From: M3007 sp044226205
Lineage (GTDB): Bacteria > Bacteroidota > Bacteroidia > Chitinophagales > Saprospiraceae
DNA length: 64,000 nucleotides
Reading direction: 5' to 3'
NCBI GenBank assembly: GCA_044226205.1
Contig: JBGAHL010000016.1
Location: 47,836 to 111,835, forward strand
The notes under the pieces were generated by a model. That model searched no databases. It had not been told where the DNA came from and saw only the letters and a list, made by a program, of their open reading frames with translations. The first letter of the stretch is position 1. Every line of letters begins with the position of its first letter. This document shows, piece after piece, positions 43,305 through 53,511 of this stretch. The position numbers and the translations under genes were made by a program.

Positions 43305-46300
43305 ATGCGCAAGTTTTTCCTTCTGGTCGCCCTCTTTGTCGGGTGTAATTTCGTAGCACTTCAAGCCCAGGATAAAGGCTGGGATCTCGTCCGCGACAAC
43401 AATTTCGTCGATGCCCGCAAGGCTTTTGAAGCCGAACTGCGGCAAAACCCGCAAGACGAGCAAGCCCTGACCGGACTGCTGTTTCTTGCCGAAACGGTGC
43501 AGGATCAGGAGAATTACGCCCGGTATGCCAACCGTTTGATGAGCGCCAACTGGGCGCCGCAGTACGTCTGGCTGTTTGGGCACATGTACACGGGCAATCC
43601 GGAAGATATGCTCAAAAAAGACCTCGCCGAAAACCTTCGCGTGTCCTTCATGGCCCAAAAGGCCGACACCTTGTTTCGATACCGAAAATTTGAAGAAAGT
43701 ACGGCGCTCAACAACCTGATTACGCCCAACTGGAACTGGTCGATCACCGGCCCTTTCACCAACGTGGCCGGCAGCGGATTTGTGGAAAAAACGCCCGTCG
43801 AAACGCGCCCTTTTACGTCGGGCGATCATTTTAAAAATGAAGACGGCGCCGAGTTCAGTTGGTTGAAACGACAAATTCGACGCCCGGGCTCGCAGGTCAG
43901 TTTTTACTATCTGCCCGATGCCGGGGGGCTGGCGACCTATTATGCCAATACCTTTATCACCGTTCCCGCTACCCGAAAAGTGGATTTCAGCATCTCGTGC
44001 AGCGAGCCGATCAAAATCTGGCTCGACGATCAGTTGCTGTTCGAGCGCGCTCACCGGGCCGCTTCCGACCAGTGGGATCAGGAAGTAGTGCGACTGGAAT
44101 TGCCCGCCGGCACCCACCGGCTGCTGGTCAAGATCGCTGAATTCCCGGGGGAGGAAGGCGACTCGCGCGTTCGCCTGTATTTCAACGACTTGCATAACGA
44201 AGACGATCAGGATTCCGACGACGAATCCGGCTATGCCTACCAGTCGTCGGGCCGTTTGTACGGGACGGGTTTTGTGCTTCGGCTGACCGATCCGGCCACA
44301 GGTCGTATGTTGACCGATATCGGTTCGGCCTACGAAGCCCAATACTCGTCGGCAAGCACGCCCTGGAAAATGGAGTTTCGGGCGCAGGAATACCTTGGCT
44401 ATTTCCGCGACAAGGCGGCGGCCGAACCCGACGCTTTCTGGCGGCAGTACCTGCTGGCCAAAGCCTACATCAAAGGCGCGCGCCTCGAAGAAGGCGAGGA
44501 GCATTTTGCGCGTTTTCACAACCAATATCCCGACTCCGATGCGGGGCGGTTTTTGCTGGCTAAATTCTACGATGCCAACGACAAAGGCGAGCGCGCCGAG
44601 GCTTTGTTGAGCGAAATGGACACGGTCAGTGCGCCCACTTTTGCGGAACATTACATCCGCCTGCTGAAAATTAACAAAGAACAGGAAGAGGCCGAATACC
44701 TGGCTGCTCTGGAGCATATTCTGGCATTTTCCCCGACCAATTACATGATCCTGGACAGCTACCTGGGCTTTTTGAAGGACAAAGGGCGCACCGATCAGCT
44801 GAAAGCGTACGTACGGTCGTTTTTGGACAAACACGATTCCTCTGTCTGGAAAGAGCGCCTGGGCGAATACCTGGAAGACGAGTCCTACAAACCCGAATCC
44901 TACAAACCCAAGACGGACAAGGAACTGGACAAAGAGCAAAAAAAAGCCGCAAAACGACTGAAAAAAACCTTCAGCCTGGCCGACCAGTACACCCTGATCA
45001 CCTATGCCAAGCGGAAAGAAAAAACGGCCGATGTGCTGCGGCTTTACGACGAGGCCATCGCCGTCATGCCCTGGCGCACGGCCCTGGCTTACCAGCGGGC
45101 TGTTTATTTGTTTGAAAAAGAGCGCACCGATGAGGCGCTGGCCTCCCTGATGAGCCAGCTGGAACAGGAGCCCTACGACGCCGATATCTGCGAAACCATC
45201 GGGGATATTTACATTGAAAAAAAGAACGACGCCGAGGCCCTGTCGTGGTATCGTCGTGCCGAAAAACTGAATGGCGGTGGCTACGACTTGCAGGGGAAAA
45301 TTGAAAAGCTGGAAAATACCAGGCAGTTTACCGGCTATTTCAGCCCGGTGAACCTGTCGGAGGTCGCCAAAGACCGCTCCTGGGAAAGCCGATATCCCGA
45401 TGAAGAAGCCGTGATCGCGCTGTTTTCGCAGCAGGTCACCTATCGTCCCGAGACCAAAAAACTGGAAGCGGTGCGCAAAGCCGTCATTCACATCCGCAAC
45501 GACGCCGGCGCCAAACGCTGGACCGAAGCCGACCTCCGTCTCATCGGCAATGTGTCCAGCGTCAAGGTGTTGAAAAAAGACGGCACGGTCAATTCCCCCG
45601 ACCTCGGCTGGGGCGTGGCTGTGTTTAAAAATCTCCAGCCGGGCGACATCATTCTGGTCGAAGGCACGTCCGAACACGACATGCCCGATGAAATTCCGGG
45701 CGAATTCCTCGATTTCTCGCTGCTCTCCTGGCCTTCGCCCGTGGCAAAAGCCACCCTCGAACTGCTCATTCCCAAAGACCTGACCTTGTACGGCGCCTGC
45801 AACCGGCTCGATTGTCAGTACACCACGCGCGACACGGGCGATTTCAAAATGCTGCAATGGACCTGGAACGACATCGCCAAACTGGAAGATGAAGAAGCCA
45901 GCCCCGACAACGCCGACGGCACCGCCTGGCTCATGCTGGGCAGCGTGCCCGACTGGAGCAGGGTAGTGCAGTGGTACCAGCGGAAAACCTATCTCCGCAC
46001 CGAACCCAACTACGAGGTGCTCGATCAGGGTCGCGCCCTGATCAAACCCGGCATGTCGGAAGAACAGATCGTCGAAACGCTCCACACTTTCATCACGCGC
46101 GACATCAATTATTCCTACGTCCCCTTCCTGAATACCAATTACGTTCCCAAAAAACCCGGCGCCACGCTTTCGGCCAAAGTGGGCGATTGCAAGGACGTAG
46201 CTACTCTCATGATCACCTTGCTGCGCGAAAACGGCATCCCCGCCTGGTACACGCTGGTGAGCACACACTCGTTCAGCAGCCAGGAGCCGCGCCCGACCTT

Positions 46301-47132
46301 GTATGTGTTCAACCATGCCATCGTGGCTTATCAGACCAAGGATGGTCAGTTGCATTTTGCCGACCTGACGACCGATTATTTCCCTACGGGCATCCTTCCC
46401 GGCAGCGACGCCGATGCCTGGGCGCTGGTGATCCGCGACGGTGAAACCGCGCTGCGGCACCTGCCCAACCACGCCCTCGACCCCGCGGTGACCCGCGTCG
46501 AAGTGTACGCCAAGGCCACCCTCGACGCCGACGGCAACCTCAGCCTCGACGGGTCAAGCCGCCGTTTGGGTACAGCAGCGGGCAACTGGCGCGAAGAATA
46601 CCTGCGCGCTACGCAGGAAGACCGCCGCAAGTCCCTGTCGGAATATTTCGGCGGCGGCGTACTGACCCACCTCGATATCGAACAGTTCGAATTTGAAAAC
46701 CTCGACAGCCTCAACGCCGCGCTCGACATGCATTTCAAACTGAAATCATACAATCAGCTGGACAAAGTGTCGAACCTCTGGATCATGCCCTTGCCGCTGC
46801 CGCTCAGCACGCCGACGCAGAAGGCGATGTTTGCCGCCAAACGCTACAACGACCTCGATGCCGACGTGCTGTTCGAGCTGTCGCCGGTGCGCGAAACCGT
46901 CGATTTTATGCTGCCGGCCGGCCGCCAACTGGCTGAAATGCCGTCCGACAAGCGCATTTCGAGTCGTTTTGGCGAGTACGTCCTGCATTTTGAAAAAATA
47001 CCGGGCGGCCTGCGTATTTCCCGTGAAGTGACCTTCAAACAGCGGTTTATCAACCACAAGGACTTCCTCGAGTTCAAACTGTTTTACCTGCAAATGCTCG
47101 ATAGCGACGGCGTGCTGCTCGCTTTCCAGTGA
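43305..47132 (+). CDS. Secreted TPR / DUF3857 / transglutaminase-like protein
   Basis: 1275 residues from ATG 43305, which opens a signal peptide (MRKFFLLVALFVGCNFVALQA). The first ~150 residues and ~370-690 are TPR-like helical repeats (ARKAFEAELRQNPQDEQALTGLL, ADICETIGDIYIEKKND). Between them, ~215-300, is a PA14-like beta domain (IKIWLDDQLLFERAH). Residues ~700-860 fit DUF3857. Residues ~915-1030 are a transglutaminase-like core with the complete triad C962 (VGDCKDVATLM), H1004 (FNHAIVAY) and D1020 (FADLT). The rest is DUF3858-like. Such proteins are common in Bacteroidota and their substrates are not established. No T9SS sorting domain is visible, so it is probably periplasmic. Two terminator-like palindromes follow. 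Confidence 0.88.
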   Translation: MRKFFLLVALFVGCNFVALQAQDKGWDLVRDNNFVDARKAFEAELRQNPQDEQALTGLLFLAETVQDQENYARYANRLMSANWAPQYVWLFGHMYTGNPEDMLKKDLAENLRVSFMAQKADTLFRYRKFEESTALNNLITPNWNWSITGPFTNVAGSGFVEKTPVETRPFTSGDHFKNEDGAEFSWLKRQIRRPGSQVSFYYLPDAGGLATYYANTFITVPATRKVDFSISCSEPIKIWLDDQLLFERAHRAASDQWDQEVVRLELPAGTHRLLVKIAEFPGEEGDSRVRLYFNDLHNEDDQDSDDESGYAYQSSGRLYGTGFVLRLTDPATGRMLTDIGSAYEAQYSSASTPWKMEFRAQEYLGYFRDKAAAEPDAFWRQYLLAKAYIKGARLEEGEEHFARFHNQYPDSDAGRFLLAKFYDANDKGERAEALLSEMDTVSAPTFAEHYIRLLKINKEQEEAEYLAALEHILAFSPTNYMILDSYLGFLKDKGRTDQLKAYVRSFLDKHDSSVWKERLGEYLEDESYKPESYKPKTDKELDKEQKKAAKRLKKTFSLADQYTLITYAKRKEKTADVLRLYDEAIAVMPWRTALAYQRAVYLFEKERTDEALASLMSQLEQEPYDADICETIGDIYIEKKNDAEALSWYRRAEKLNGGGYDLQGKIEKLENTRQFTGYFSPVNLSEVAKDRSWESRYPDEEAVIALFSQQVTYRPETKKLEAVRKAVIHIRNDAGAKRWTEADLRLIGNVSSVKVLKKDGTVNSPDLGWGVAVFKNLQPGDIILVEGTSEHDMPDEIPGEFLDFSLLSWPSPVAKATLELLIPKDLTLYGACNRLDCQYTTRDTGDFKMLQWTWNDIAKLEDEEASPDNADGTAWLMLGSVPDWSRVVQWYQRKTYLRTEPNYEVLDQGRALIKPGMSEEQIVETLHTFITRDINYSYVPFLNTNYVPKKPGATLSAKVGDCKDVATLMITLLRENGIPAWYTLVSTHSFSSQEPRPTLYVFNHAIVAYQTKDGQLHFADLTTDYFPTGILPGSDADAWALVIRDGETALRHLPNHALDPAVTRVEVYAKATLDADGNLSLDGSSRRLGTAAGNWREEYLRATQEDRRKSLSEYFGGGVLTHLDIEQFEFENLDSLNAALDMHFKLKSYNQLDKVSNLWIMPLPLPLSTPTQKAMFAAKRYNDLDADVLFELSPVRETVDFMLPAGRQLAEMPSDKRISSRFGEYVLHFEKIPGGLRISREVTFKQRFINHKDFLEFKLFYLQMLDSDGVLLAFQ

Positions 47133-47154
47133 TTTAATACTCATTTGCACCTTT

Positions 47155-47215
47155 TTCACCGCAAAGACGCGGAGGCGCCAAAAAATTCGCGAACTCTTGG
47201 CGTCTTGGCGGTGAA
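47155..47215. repeat. Imperfect inverted repeat with TTCACCGCAAAGACGC arms
   Basis: TTCACCGCaAAGACGC (47155-47170) and GCCAA (47176-47180) pair with TTGGCG and GCGTCTTGGCGGTGAA (47197-47215) with one mismatch and a bulge. It may form part of the 3' end of the preceding transcript. Confidence 0.6.
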
Positions 47216-47241
47216 ATAGTCACCTTAAATAAATATCCGGC

Positions 47242-47288
47242 AGCCCGGCAAATCACGGTTTCTCCTCCCTGATTTGCCGGGCTTTCCT
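47242..47288 (+). terminator. Intrinsic terminator between the transglutaminase-like gene and the SprB-repeat gene
   Basis: AGCCCGGCAAATCA (47242-47255) pairs perfectly with TGATTTGCCGGGCT (47270-47283) around a 14-nt loop. Only a short T-rich stretch (TTCCTG) follows, so it may be weak. Confidence 0.65.
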
Positions 47289-47403
47289 GTGCCAGTTCCT
47301 TACAGATTGCCGGTCATTTCCACGGGCATTTTAAAAAATCGTACTTTCGGGCAACAAAACATACTACCCGCGGTCCCTGCCGTGTGGAAAAATCTTAATC
47401 CGC

Positions 47404-50400
47404 ATGAACATAATGACCAACCGATTATTAAGCCTGTCCCTGGGGATAACCCTGTTGTGCAACCTCTCCTTACAAGCCGGCAATGGCGACCCTGTCCGAA
47501 TCGGCAATGTCTGTGACCGCCCCGAATTGCTCCAGGCCGACCAGATCACCGACGTGTCGGCCCGCCTGATCTGGGCCGATGTGGGCGACGAATACCAGGT
47601 GGAACTGGTGGAACAGGGGCAATCTTTTACCGGCGTTCCCACTTATTTTGTATCGAACGACCCACCTTTTGACGTGAGCGGCCTGACTCCCGGCCGCAAT
47701 TACAAGTTTCAGGTGAGAACCGTATGCGGCGGAACGGAGTATAGCGAATGGTCGACACCTCGCAATTTTTCTACCGAACTCAACAACCGCTTCCCCTGCC
47801 CGCTCAACTTCGATCTGCGCGACACCACCTGCGTCAGCGGCGGACAGTTTTTTCGCGTTCACGTCGACAATGCCCCCGGCGCCGCTCTCGGTACCGATGT
47901 GCTGGTGCGCGGCGTGCGGCTGATGATCGAGCACCCCTGGCGCTCCGATCTGGGCATCTGGCTTAACTCGCCCGACGGCACCCGGGTACAACTGGTTTCC
48001 GGCCTCAATGCCGGCGATAAAAACATCGGCGACCCGTCCGGTACCCCCTGTGCGCAGTTTGTGGAACTGACCAATGATACCACGGTGGCGCTTCCGCTCA
48101 GTGCGGCGGCGGAGCAGGACAATTTTACCGGCTTTTACCTGCCGGTGGAAAGCCTGGCGGCTTTTCACAATGGTCAGGACCCCAATGCTGTCTGGCAACT
48201 GGAAATCTGCGACTCGAAAGCCAACGACAAGGGCAAATTGCGCCTTTTTCAGATTGTTTTTGAACGAATTGACTGCCCTTCTATCGACAGTGTCGCTGCT
48301 TTCAATGTCACGGAAAACGCCGCCCAGATCAGCTGGCCCGACGATTTTGCAGGCGACAGTGTCGCGATCGAGTATGGCCCGGTGGGTTTTCTACCCGGAG
48401 AAAATGCTGCGCCGGGTGCAGGCGGCACGGTCGTTTTGTTGCCGCAACCGGTCAGTCTCCCGATTACACTGAGCGGGCTCAATACCCTGCAATTTTACAC
48501 AGTTTATGTGCGCCGCCAATGCGCGCCGGGCCTCTGGAGCGCCAATTCCTATGGGGTCGAATTTTTTACCAATTGCCCACCCACCTTGCTTGAAAACCCG
48601 GACACGCTCGACCTCTGCCCGCTGCCTTGCACCGACCCCTGCCCGCTTCCGGGCGTCTGGCGGAATGTGCCGGGCGATGATTATGAGTGGAAAGTGCGCA
48701 CCGGCCCGGGCATGACCTACCCCGTTTCGGGGCCGGCGGCCGGACCCGAAGGTTCGGGCAATTATTTCTATTTCCGCAACAGCTGCACCTTCAGCGGCGC
48801 CAACGGGAAAAAAGCGTTTTTGCGCACCCGTTGCATCCAGGTTTTGGCCCCTTCGGGACAGCCGTGCCACTTTTCATTTGATCAATACATGAATACCAAG
48901 ACGGGCCAGATGAGCACGCTCAGTTTGCAGGCCTCCGTCAACGGCGGACAAACCTGGACCACCGTGCAAACCTGGTCGGGCAATCAGGGCAAACAATGGC
49001 ATCGCCGCTACGTCAATTTGAGCGCGTACGACGGCCAGATTGTCTTGTTTCAGTTTGTCGCGACGGGCGTTTTTGGCGTGTACGGCGATATCGCGCTCGA
49101 TAACCTGACTTTTTACGGATCAACGCTGGCGGGCACCCCGGACTACGTATTTTACAGGGATGCCGACGGCGACGGTTTTGGTAATGCTTCGATCAGCCTC
49201 ATTGGCTGTACGCCCGACCTGCCGCCCGGCTATGTGGACGTGGCTGGTGATTGCAACGACAACAACAACGCCATCTATCCCGGGGCGACGGAAATCCTGT
49301 GCAATCAGGTGGATGAAAACTGCAACGGCATGGCCGACGATGGTTTTATCGCGACACCCGCTGCCGCCGGCCAGTCGACCTGTAGCGGTGGATCGGTCAC
49401 GCTGAATGCACAGGGAACGGCTACGGGGCAGTTTTTCTGGTTTGACAGTCAGAGCGGCGGAACCCTGCTGGATACTGGTAATGCTTTGATTTTGAATAAT
49501 TTGCAAAATACGCGCACGGTCTGGCTGCTCGATTCGCTGACCGGCCCGAGCTCGGGATGCGCCAGCGCCCGTGTGCCGGTCACAGCGACGGCTTATCCGA
49601 CCCCGCGTCTGGGGCTGAACGCGAGCCCGGTAATTTGTCAGGGGCAATCGTTCAACCTGAACAGTTTGTCGGTCGTCGACTCGGCCAACGCCAGCGGGGG
49701 CATCACCTGGCACTCCGCTTTACCGCCCGATTTTAACAATTACCTGCCAATGCCCGTGGTGGCGCCATCGGCTACGAAGACGTACTACGTGTACAGTGAA
49801 ACGGCTTTTGGCTGCAATGATGTGGACTCGGTCACTATCCTGGTAAATCCGCGACCCCAGGCTCAGATCGCGGAGGGCGACTCTTTGTCATTTTGTAAAA
49901 ACCGCAGCCTGACGCTTCATGCAGGAGCAACGGGAGGGCTTTCGCCTTTGCAGTTTTCGTGGAGCAACGGGCTGAATTTTGCCAATATCCCCGTTCAAAC
50001 GGGCAATATTGGCAATGTTACCAAAACCTACACCGTGACGGTGACCGATGCAAACGGGTGCACGGGAACGGACCAGATCAAGATCCATACTTTGCCCAAT
50101 ATCACCCAAACGGCGCTGGAAAACGTGCAGGATGTCAGCTCTTGCGGCGGAAGTGACGGGAGCATCACCCTCACGCCTGTCAACGGGCAGGCGCCCTACC
50201 AGTTTGCGTGGTCGGGGCCCGTGACGGGCTCCATGTCTGGAGTGAATGGAACAATCACGATCCCCAGCCTGCCCCAGGGAGGCTACCGGGTGACGGTGAC
50301 GGACGCTTCCAACGGCGGCTGTTCCATGGTTTTGCCGCAGATCGTTATCAATGCGCCGGGGCTTTCCGTCGAGGTCGATACCATTATTCATCCGAGCTGC

Positions 50401-53400
50401 CCGGGAGTCAACAACGGCCAGATCGTGCTGAATGTCAATGGTATTGCGCCCACTTTTTTGTGGAGCAATGATCAGCATACTGCTACCGCGACAAACCTCG
50501 GGCCCGGAGAGTACACCGTCCTGATTTTCGACGGCGCCTGTTCGCAGGAGCTCGTTGGACTTGAAATCACGGCGCCGCCGCCCATCGATATCCAGCTCAA
50601 TGCCCAGGAAAACGTCTCTTGTTTTGGCGGCGCTGATGGTGCCCTCGACCTCGCTGTTTTCGGGGCTACGCCGCCTTATGATTTTTTATGGACCAATGAT
50701 TCGGTCAGTGAAGACATTACCGGTCTGGTCGCCGGCGCTTACCACGCCAATATTTTTGATGCCAATGGTTGTGCCTTTCAGTCGCCACCATACCTCGTCA
50801 CCCAACCGCCTTTATTGTCGCTCCAGCCGCTGGTTACAGACAATGTCGACTGTTTTGGGGAATCGAGCGGCTTTCTTTCCGTATCGGCATCTGGAGGCGT
50901 TCAGCCCTATGTTTTTAACTGGAACAATGATGCCCAGACCACCGCAATTGGTTCGTTGGCCGCCGGGAACTACTCGGTGACCTTGACCGATCACAATGGC
51001 TGCACCGATACCTGGAGCCATACGGTTACCCAACCACCCGCCTTGGTGATGGGCAATATTATCAAGTCCAACCCACTCTGTGCGGGCGCCACGGACGGCT
51101 ACATCGATCTCGTACCCTCAGGCGGCGTTTCGCCTTATCATTACAACTGGAGCACCGGCCTGCCTGCCGATACCACTGCATTGCTCGATGAAAGGGGAGT
51201 TGGCGCCTATGCAGTCACCGTCACGGATGCGAATGGTTGCCAGTTGATTCAAAACAACATCCTGCTCGCGGCCCCTCAACTGCTTTCGCTGAGTCTGGAC
51301 AGCCTCGTTTCCGTGGCTTGCTACGGCGAGCAGACCGGGCTGATCGAGGTGTCGGTCACGGGTGCTGTCGGCGCGCTTGAAACCACCTGGAATTTTCAGC
51401 CGGACGACCTGGTTTTGAGCAATGCCCTGGCCGGCAACTACATCGTCCGGGTGGAGGACAGCAGAGGCTGCGTCGTCAGCGACACCTTTGCCATTACACA
51501 ACCTTCCTCACCGCTGAGTTTGCTGCTTTTGGGCTACACTGATGCCCTGTGTTATGGCGAGCCCAATGGCAGTATTTCAGTCAGAACCGTCGGCGGGACA
51601 CCCCCGTACACGTATTTGTGGAACAACGGGGCCACCACGGAGAGCCTGCCTGCCATTCCGGCCGGCCAGTATTTGCTGACCGTTACCGATGCCAAAGGGT
51701 GTACGAAAGTGCTGGGCCCCGTGACGGTCAACCAGCCGCCGGCGCTGCTGGTGTCGCCCACCATCAACAACATTCCCTGTTTTGGCAATTTGACGGGCAG
51801 TATTCTGCTCGATGTCAGCGGCGGGGTTCCTCCGTACACGTATTATTGGAACAACAACCTCGCTACGGAAGACATTTTCGACCTCGCTCCCAATAATTAC
51901 TCGGTTACCGTGGTCGATTACACGGGCTGCGCCCAAATCCTGAACGACCTGATTGTCCAGGACCTGGGGGATAATTTCTCGGTACTTGCGGTAAAAGTGC
52001 AACCAATTTCCTGCTCGGGCGCCCACGACGGCCGTATCATCGTATTGACAAGCAGTGGAACGCCGCCTTACCAGTTTGCGTGGTCGGCTCCCGTAGGGCT
52101 GCATCCCAACCGGCCCAGCCCGATCGATTCTGCGATCAACCTGGCTGGCGGATACTATTCCGTCACGGTGACCGATGCGGCGGGCTGCACCGGCGCCTCG
52201 GACATTTACCTGATCGAAGAAGCGCCTCCTTTGTCATTGTTTATTGGCAATGCGACCAATGTCTTGTGTAAAGGAGATTCGACGGGCGCCATCCCGGCTT
52301 CCATGTCAGGCGGGCTTCCACCTTATGAATTTCTGTGGAATTCGGGGCAAACGACTGCGAACATTCAACAATTACCAGCCGGTATCTATCAGCTCACCGC
52401 AACGGATTACCGGGGCTGCACCGCCATCTCGCAGCCTGTTGAAATTGAAGAGCCAGACGGCGTCCTGACGGTCAATCTGGTGCAACTGACCGACGATATC
52501 TGCGGAACCGGCGCCGGGGCCATCGATATTCAAATGACCGGCGGAACGCCTCCCAACCAGTATTTGTGGAGCAACGGAAAAATTACCCCTGATATCAACG
52601 GACTCTCTGCCGGAGTGTACCAGTTGTCGGTCACCGACCTGCATGGGTGCACCGCCGTTTCGCCGCCCTATTTGATCGAGGCATTGAGTGATCCGATTGG
52701 TCTTAGCAGCATTGTCATCAATCCAGTGCAATGTCACGGCGACAGTACGGGAACCATCGACGTGATGGCTTCCGGCGGCTCGCCTGCGTATCAGTATTTC
52801 TGGAGCAATGGTCAATCCGGCCCGGTCATTCAGCATATCCCTGCGGGCACTTATTTGCTCACCGTGACCGACCAGTCGGGCTGTTCGCACGATTTCGGAA
52901 TCGGGGTGTCCGAGCCTCCTGCATTGCAGGCAACGTGGGAAAGCCAGCCCGGCCCGGGCGGGTGGACGGCCGTGCTGCACATTTCAGGCGGGGCGCCTCC
53001 TTACGAATTTTTGTGGAACGCGGCAGCGGGCAACCAGACGGACTCCATTGCAACGGGCCTTTCTTCCGGGTATTACGCCGCCACCGTAACCGATGCATTC
53101 GATTGTATTTTGATCCTGAACAACATCCCGGTCGGAATGATCGGCACCCATCAGCCGGATGCAGACTGGCAGATTTCCGTGGCGCCCAATCCCACGGGCG
53201 GCATGTTGTTCCTGTCGATACAGCAGGCTGTACCACAGGACCTTACGCTCGAAATCTGGTCGGATATGGGGCAAATGATGTTGCGACGTGTGGTGGAAGA
53301 AAAAACAGCAAACCTGAACATTGCGCTCGATCTGTCAGGCCGCCCGGCAGGTGTTTATCGGGTGCTTGTGCGTCGCTCGGATGGCAGTCTGGCGAGCCAA

Positions 53401-53418
53401 CGAATCGTGAAGTGGTAA
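47404..53418 (+). CDS. Giant SprB-repeat adhesin-like protein with P-domain, MopE motif and T9SS type A sorting domain
   Basis: 2004 residues. Signal peptide MNIMTNRLLSLSLGITLLCNLSLQA. A fibronectin III domain at ~35-125 is followed by a proprotein-convertase P-domain-like jelly roll at ~130-290 (IEHPWRSDLGIWLNSPDG, WQLEICDSKANDKG), a second FnIII (~300-395) and a MAM/jelly-roll-like region (~415-575). A MopE-type metal-binding motif lies at ~580-650 (DADGDGFGN, CNDNNNAIYPGA, CNQVDENCNGMADDG). From ~900 to ~1890 there are about twelve SprB-type repeats of the form C-x-G-x3-G-x-I...GG-x-PPY-x-F-x-W-x-NG...LPAG-x-Y...VTD-x-x-GC. The end is a T9SS type A sorting domain (VAPNPTGG... VKW). SprB-like proteins act in gliding adhesion in Flavobacterium; here adhesion is the likely role by analogy. 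Confidence 0.92.
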   Translation: MNIMTNRLLSLSLGITLLCNLSLQAGNGDPVRIGNVCDRPELLQADQITDVSARLIWADVGDEYQVELVEQGQSFTGVPTYFVSNDPPFDVSGLTPGRNYKFQVRTVCGGTEYSEWSTPRNFSTELNNRFPCPLNFDLRDTTCVSGGQFFRVHVDNAPGAALGTDVLVRGVRLMIEHPWRSDLGIWLNSPDGTRVQLVSGLNAGDKNIGDPSGTPCAQFVELTNDTTVALPLSAAAEQDNFTGFYLPVESLAAFHNGQDPNAVWQLEICDSKANDKGKLRLFQIVFERIDCPSIDSVAAFNVTENAAQISWPDDFAGDSVAIEYGPVGFLPGENAAPGAGGTVVLLPQPVSLPITLSGLNTLQFYTVYVRRQCAPGLWSANSYGVEFFTNCPPTLLENPDTLDLCPLPCTDPCPLPGVWRNVPGDDYEWKVRTGPGMTYPVSGPAAGPEGSGNYFYFRNSCTFSGANGKKAFLRTRCIQVLAPSGQPCHFSFDQYMNTKTGQMSTLSLQASVNGGQTWTTVQTWSGNQGKQWHRRYVNLSAYDGQIVLFQFVATGVFGVYGDIALDNLTFYGSTLAGTPDYVFYRDADGDGFGNASISLIGCTPDLPPGYVDVAGDCNDNNNAIYPGATEILCNQVDENCNGMADDGFIATPAAAGQSTCSGGSVTLNAQGTATGQFFWFDSQSGGTLLDTGNALILNNLQNTRTVWLLDSLTGPSSGCASARVPVTATAYPTPRLGLNASPVICQGQSFNLNSLSVVDSANASGGITWHSALPPDFNNYLPMPVVAPSATKTYYVYSETAFGCNDVDSVTILVNPRPQAQIAEGDSLSFCKNRSLTLHAGATGGLSPLQFSWSNGLNFANIPVQTGNIGNVTKTYTVTVTDANGCTGTDQIKIHTLPNITQTALENVQDVSSCGGSDGSITLTPVNGQAPYQFAWSGPVTGSMSGVNGTITIPSLPQGGYRVTVTDASNGGCSMVLPQIVINAPGLSVEVDTIIHPSCPGVNNGQIVLNVNGIAPTFLWSNDQHTATATNLGPGEYTVLIFDGACSQELVGLEITAPPPIDIQLNAQENVSCFGGADGALDLAVFGATPPYDFLWTNDSVSEDITGLVAGAYHANIFDANGCAFQSPPYLVTQPPLLSLQPLVTDNVDCFGESSGFLSVSASGGVQPYVFNWNNDAQTTAIGSLAAGNYSVTLTDHNGCTDTWSHTVTQPPALVMGNIIKSNPLCAGATDGYIDLVPSGGVSPYHYNWSTGLPADTTALLDERGVGAYAVTVTDANGCQLIQNNILLAAPQLLSLSLDSLVSVACYGEQTGLIEVSVTGAVGALETTWNFQPDDLVLSNALAGNYIVRVEDSRGCVVSDTFAITQPSSPLSLLLLGYTDALCYGEPNGSISVRTVGGTPPYTYLWNNGATTESLPAIPAGQYLLTVTDAKGCTKVLGPVTVNQPPALLVSPTINNIPCFGNLTGSILLDVSGGVPPYTYYWNNNLATEDIFDLAPNNYSVTVVDYTGCAQILNDLIVQDLGDNFSVLAVKVQPISCSGAHDGRIIVLTSSGTPPYQFAWSAPVGLHPNRPSPIDSAINLAGGYYSVTVTDAAGCTGASDIYLIEEAPPLSLFIGNATNVLCKGDSTGAIPASMSGGLPPYEFLWNSGQTTANIQQLPAGIYQLTATDYRGCTAISQPVEIEEPDGVLTVNLVQLTDDICGTGAGAIDIQMTGGTPPNQYLWSNGKITPDINGLSAGVYQLSVTDLHGCTAVSPPYLIEALSDPIGLSSIVINPVQCHGDSTGTIDVMASGGSPAYQYFWSNGQSGPVIQHIPAGTYLLTVTDQSGCSHDFGIGVSEPPALQATWESQPGPGGWTAVLHISGGAPPYEFLWNAAAGNQTDSIATGLSSGYYAATVTDAFDCILILNNIPVGMIGTHQPDADWQISVAPNPTGGMLFLSIQQAVPQDLTLEIWSDMGQMMLRRVVEEKTANLNIALDLSGRPAGVYRVLVRRSDGSLASQRIVKW

Positions 53419-53427
53419 AAAAAGCAG

Positions 53428-53478
53428 AAAGGGCGCCCAAAACCGGAAGGCTTGAGCGCCCTTTTCCAGGCTTTTTTT
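53428..53478 (+). terminator. Terminator after the SprB-repeat gene
   Basis: AAAGGGCGC (53428-53436) pairs with GCGCCCTTT (53455-53463), followed after a short gap by eight T residues (53472-53479 area). It lies 9 nt past the stop codon. Confidence 0.75.
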
Positions 53479-53511
53479 TCTGACCTTTGCCGCTCTTGAT
53501 CTCGTAACCCT

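Noticed and set aside
43263..46472. 1069-codon open frame on the minus strand
   Set aside because: It lies antisense to the TPR/transglutaminase gene, which has a signal peptide and a complete catalytic triad. The antisense translation shows no domain pattern and is a by-product of GC-rich codon use.
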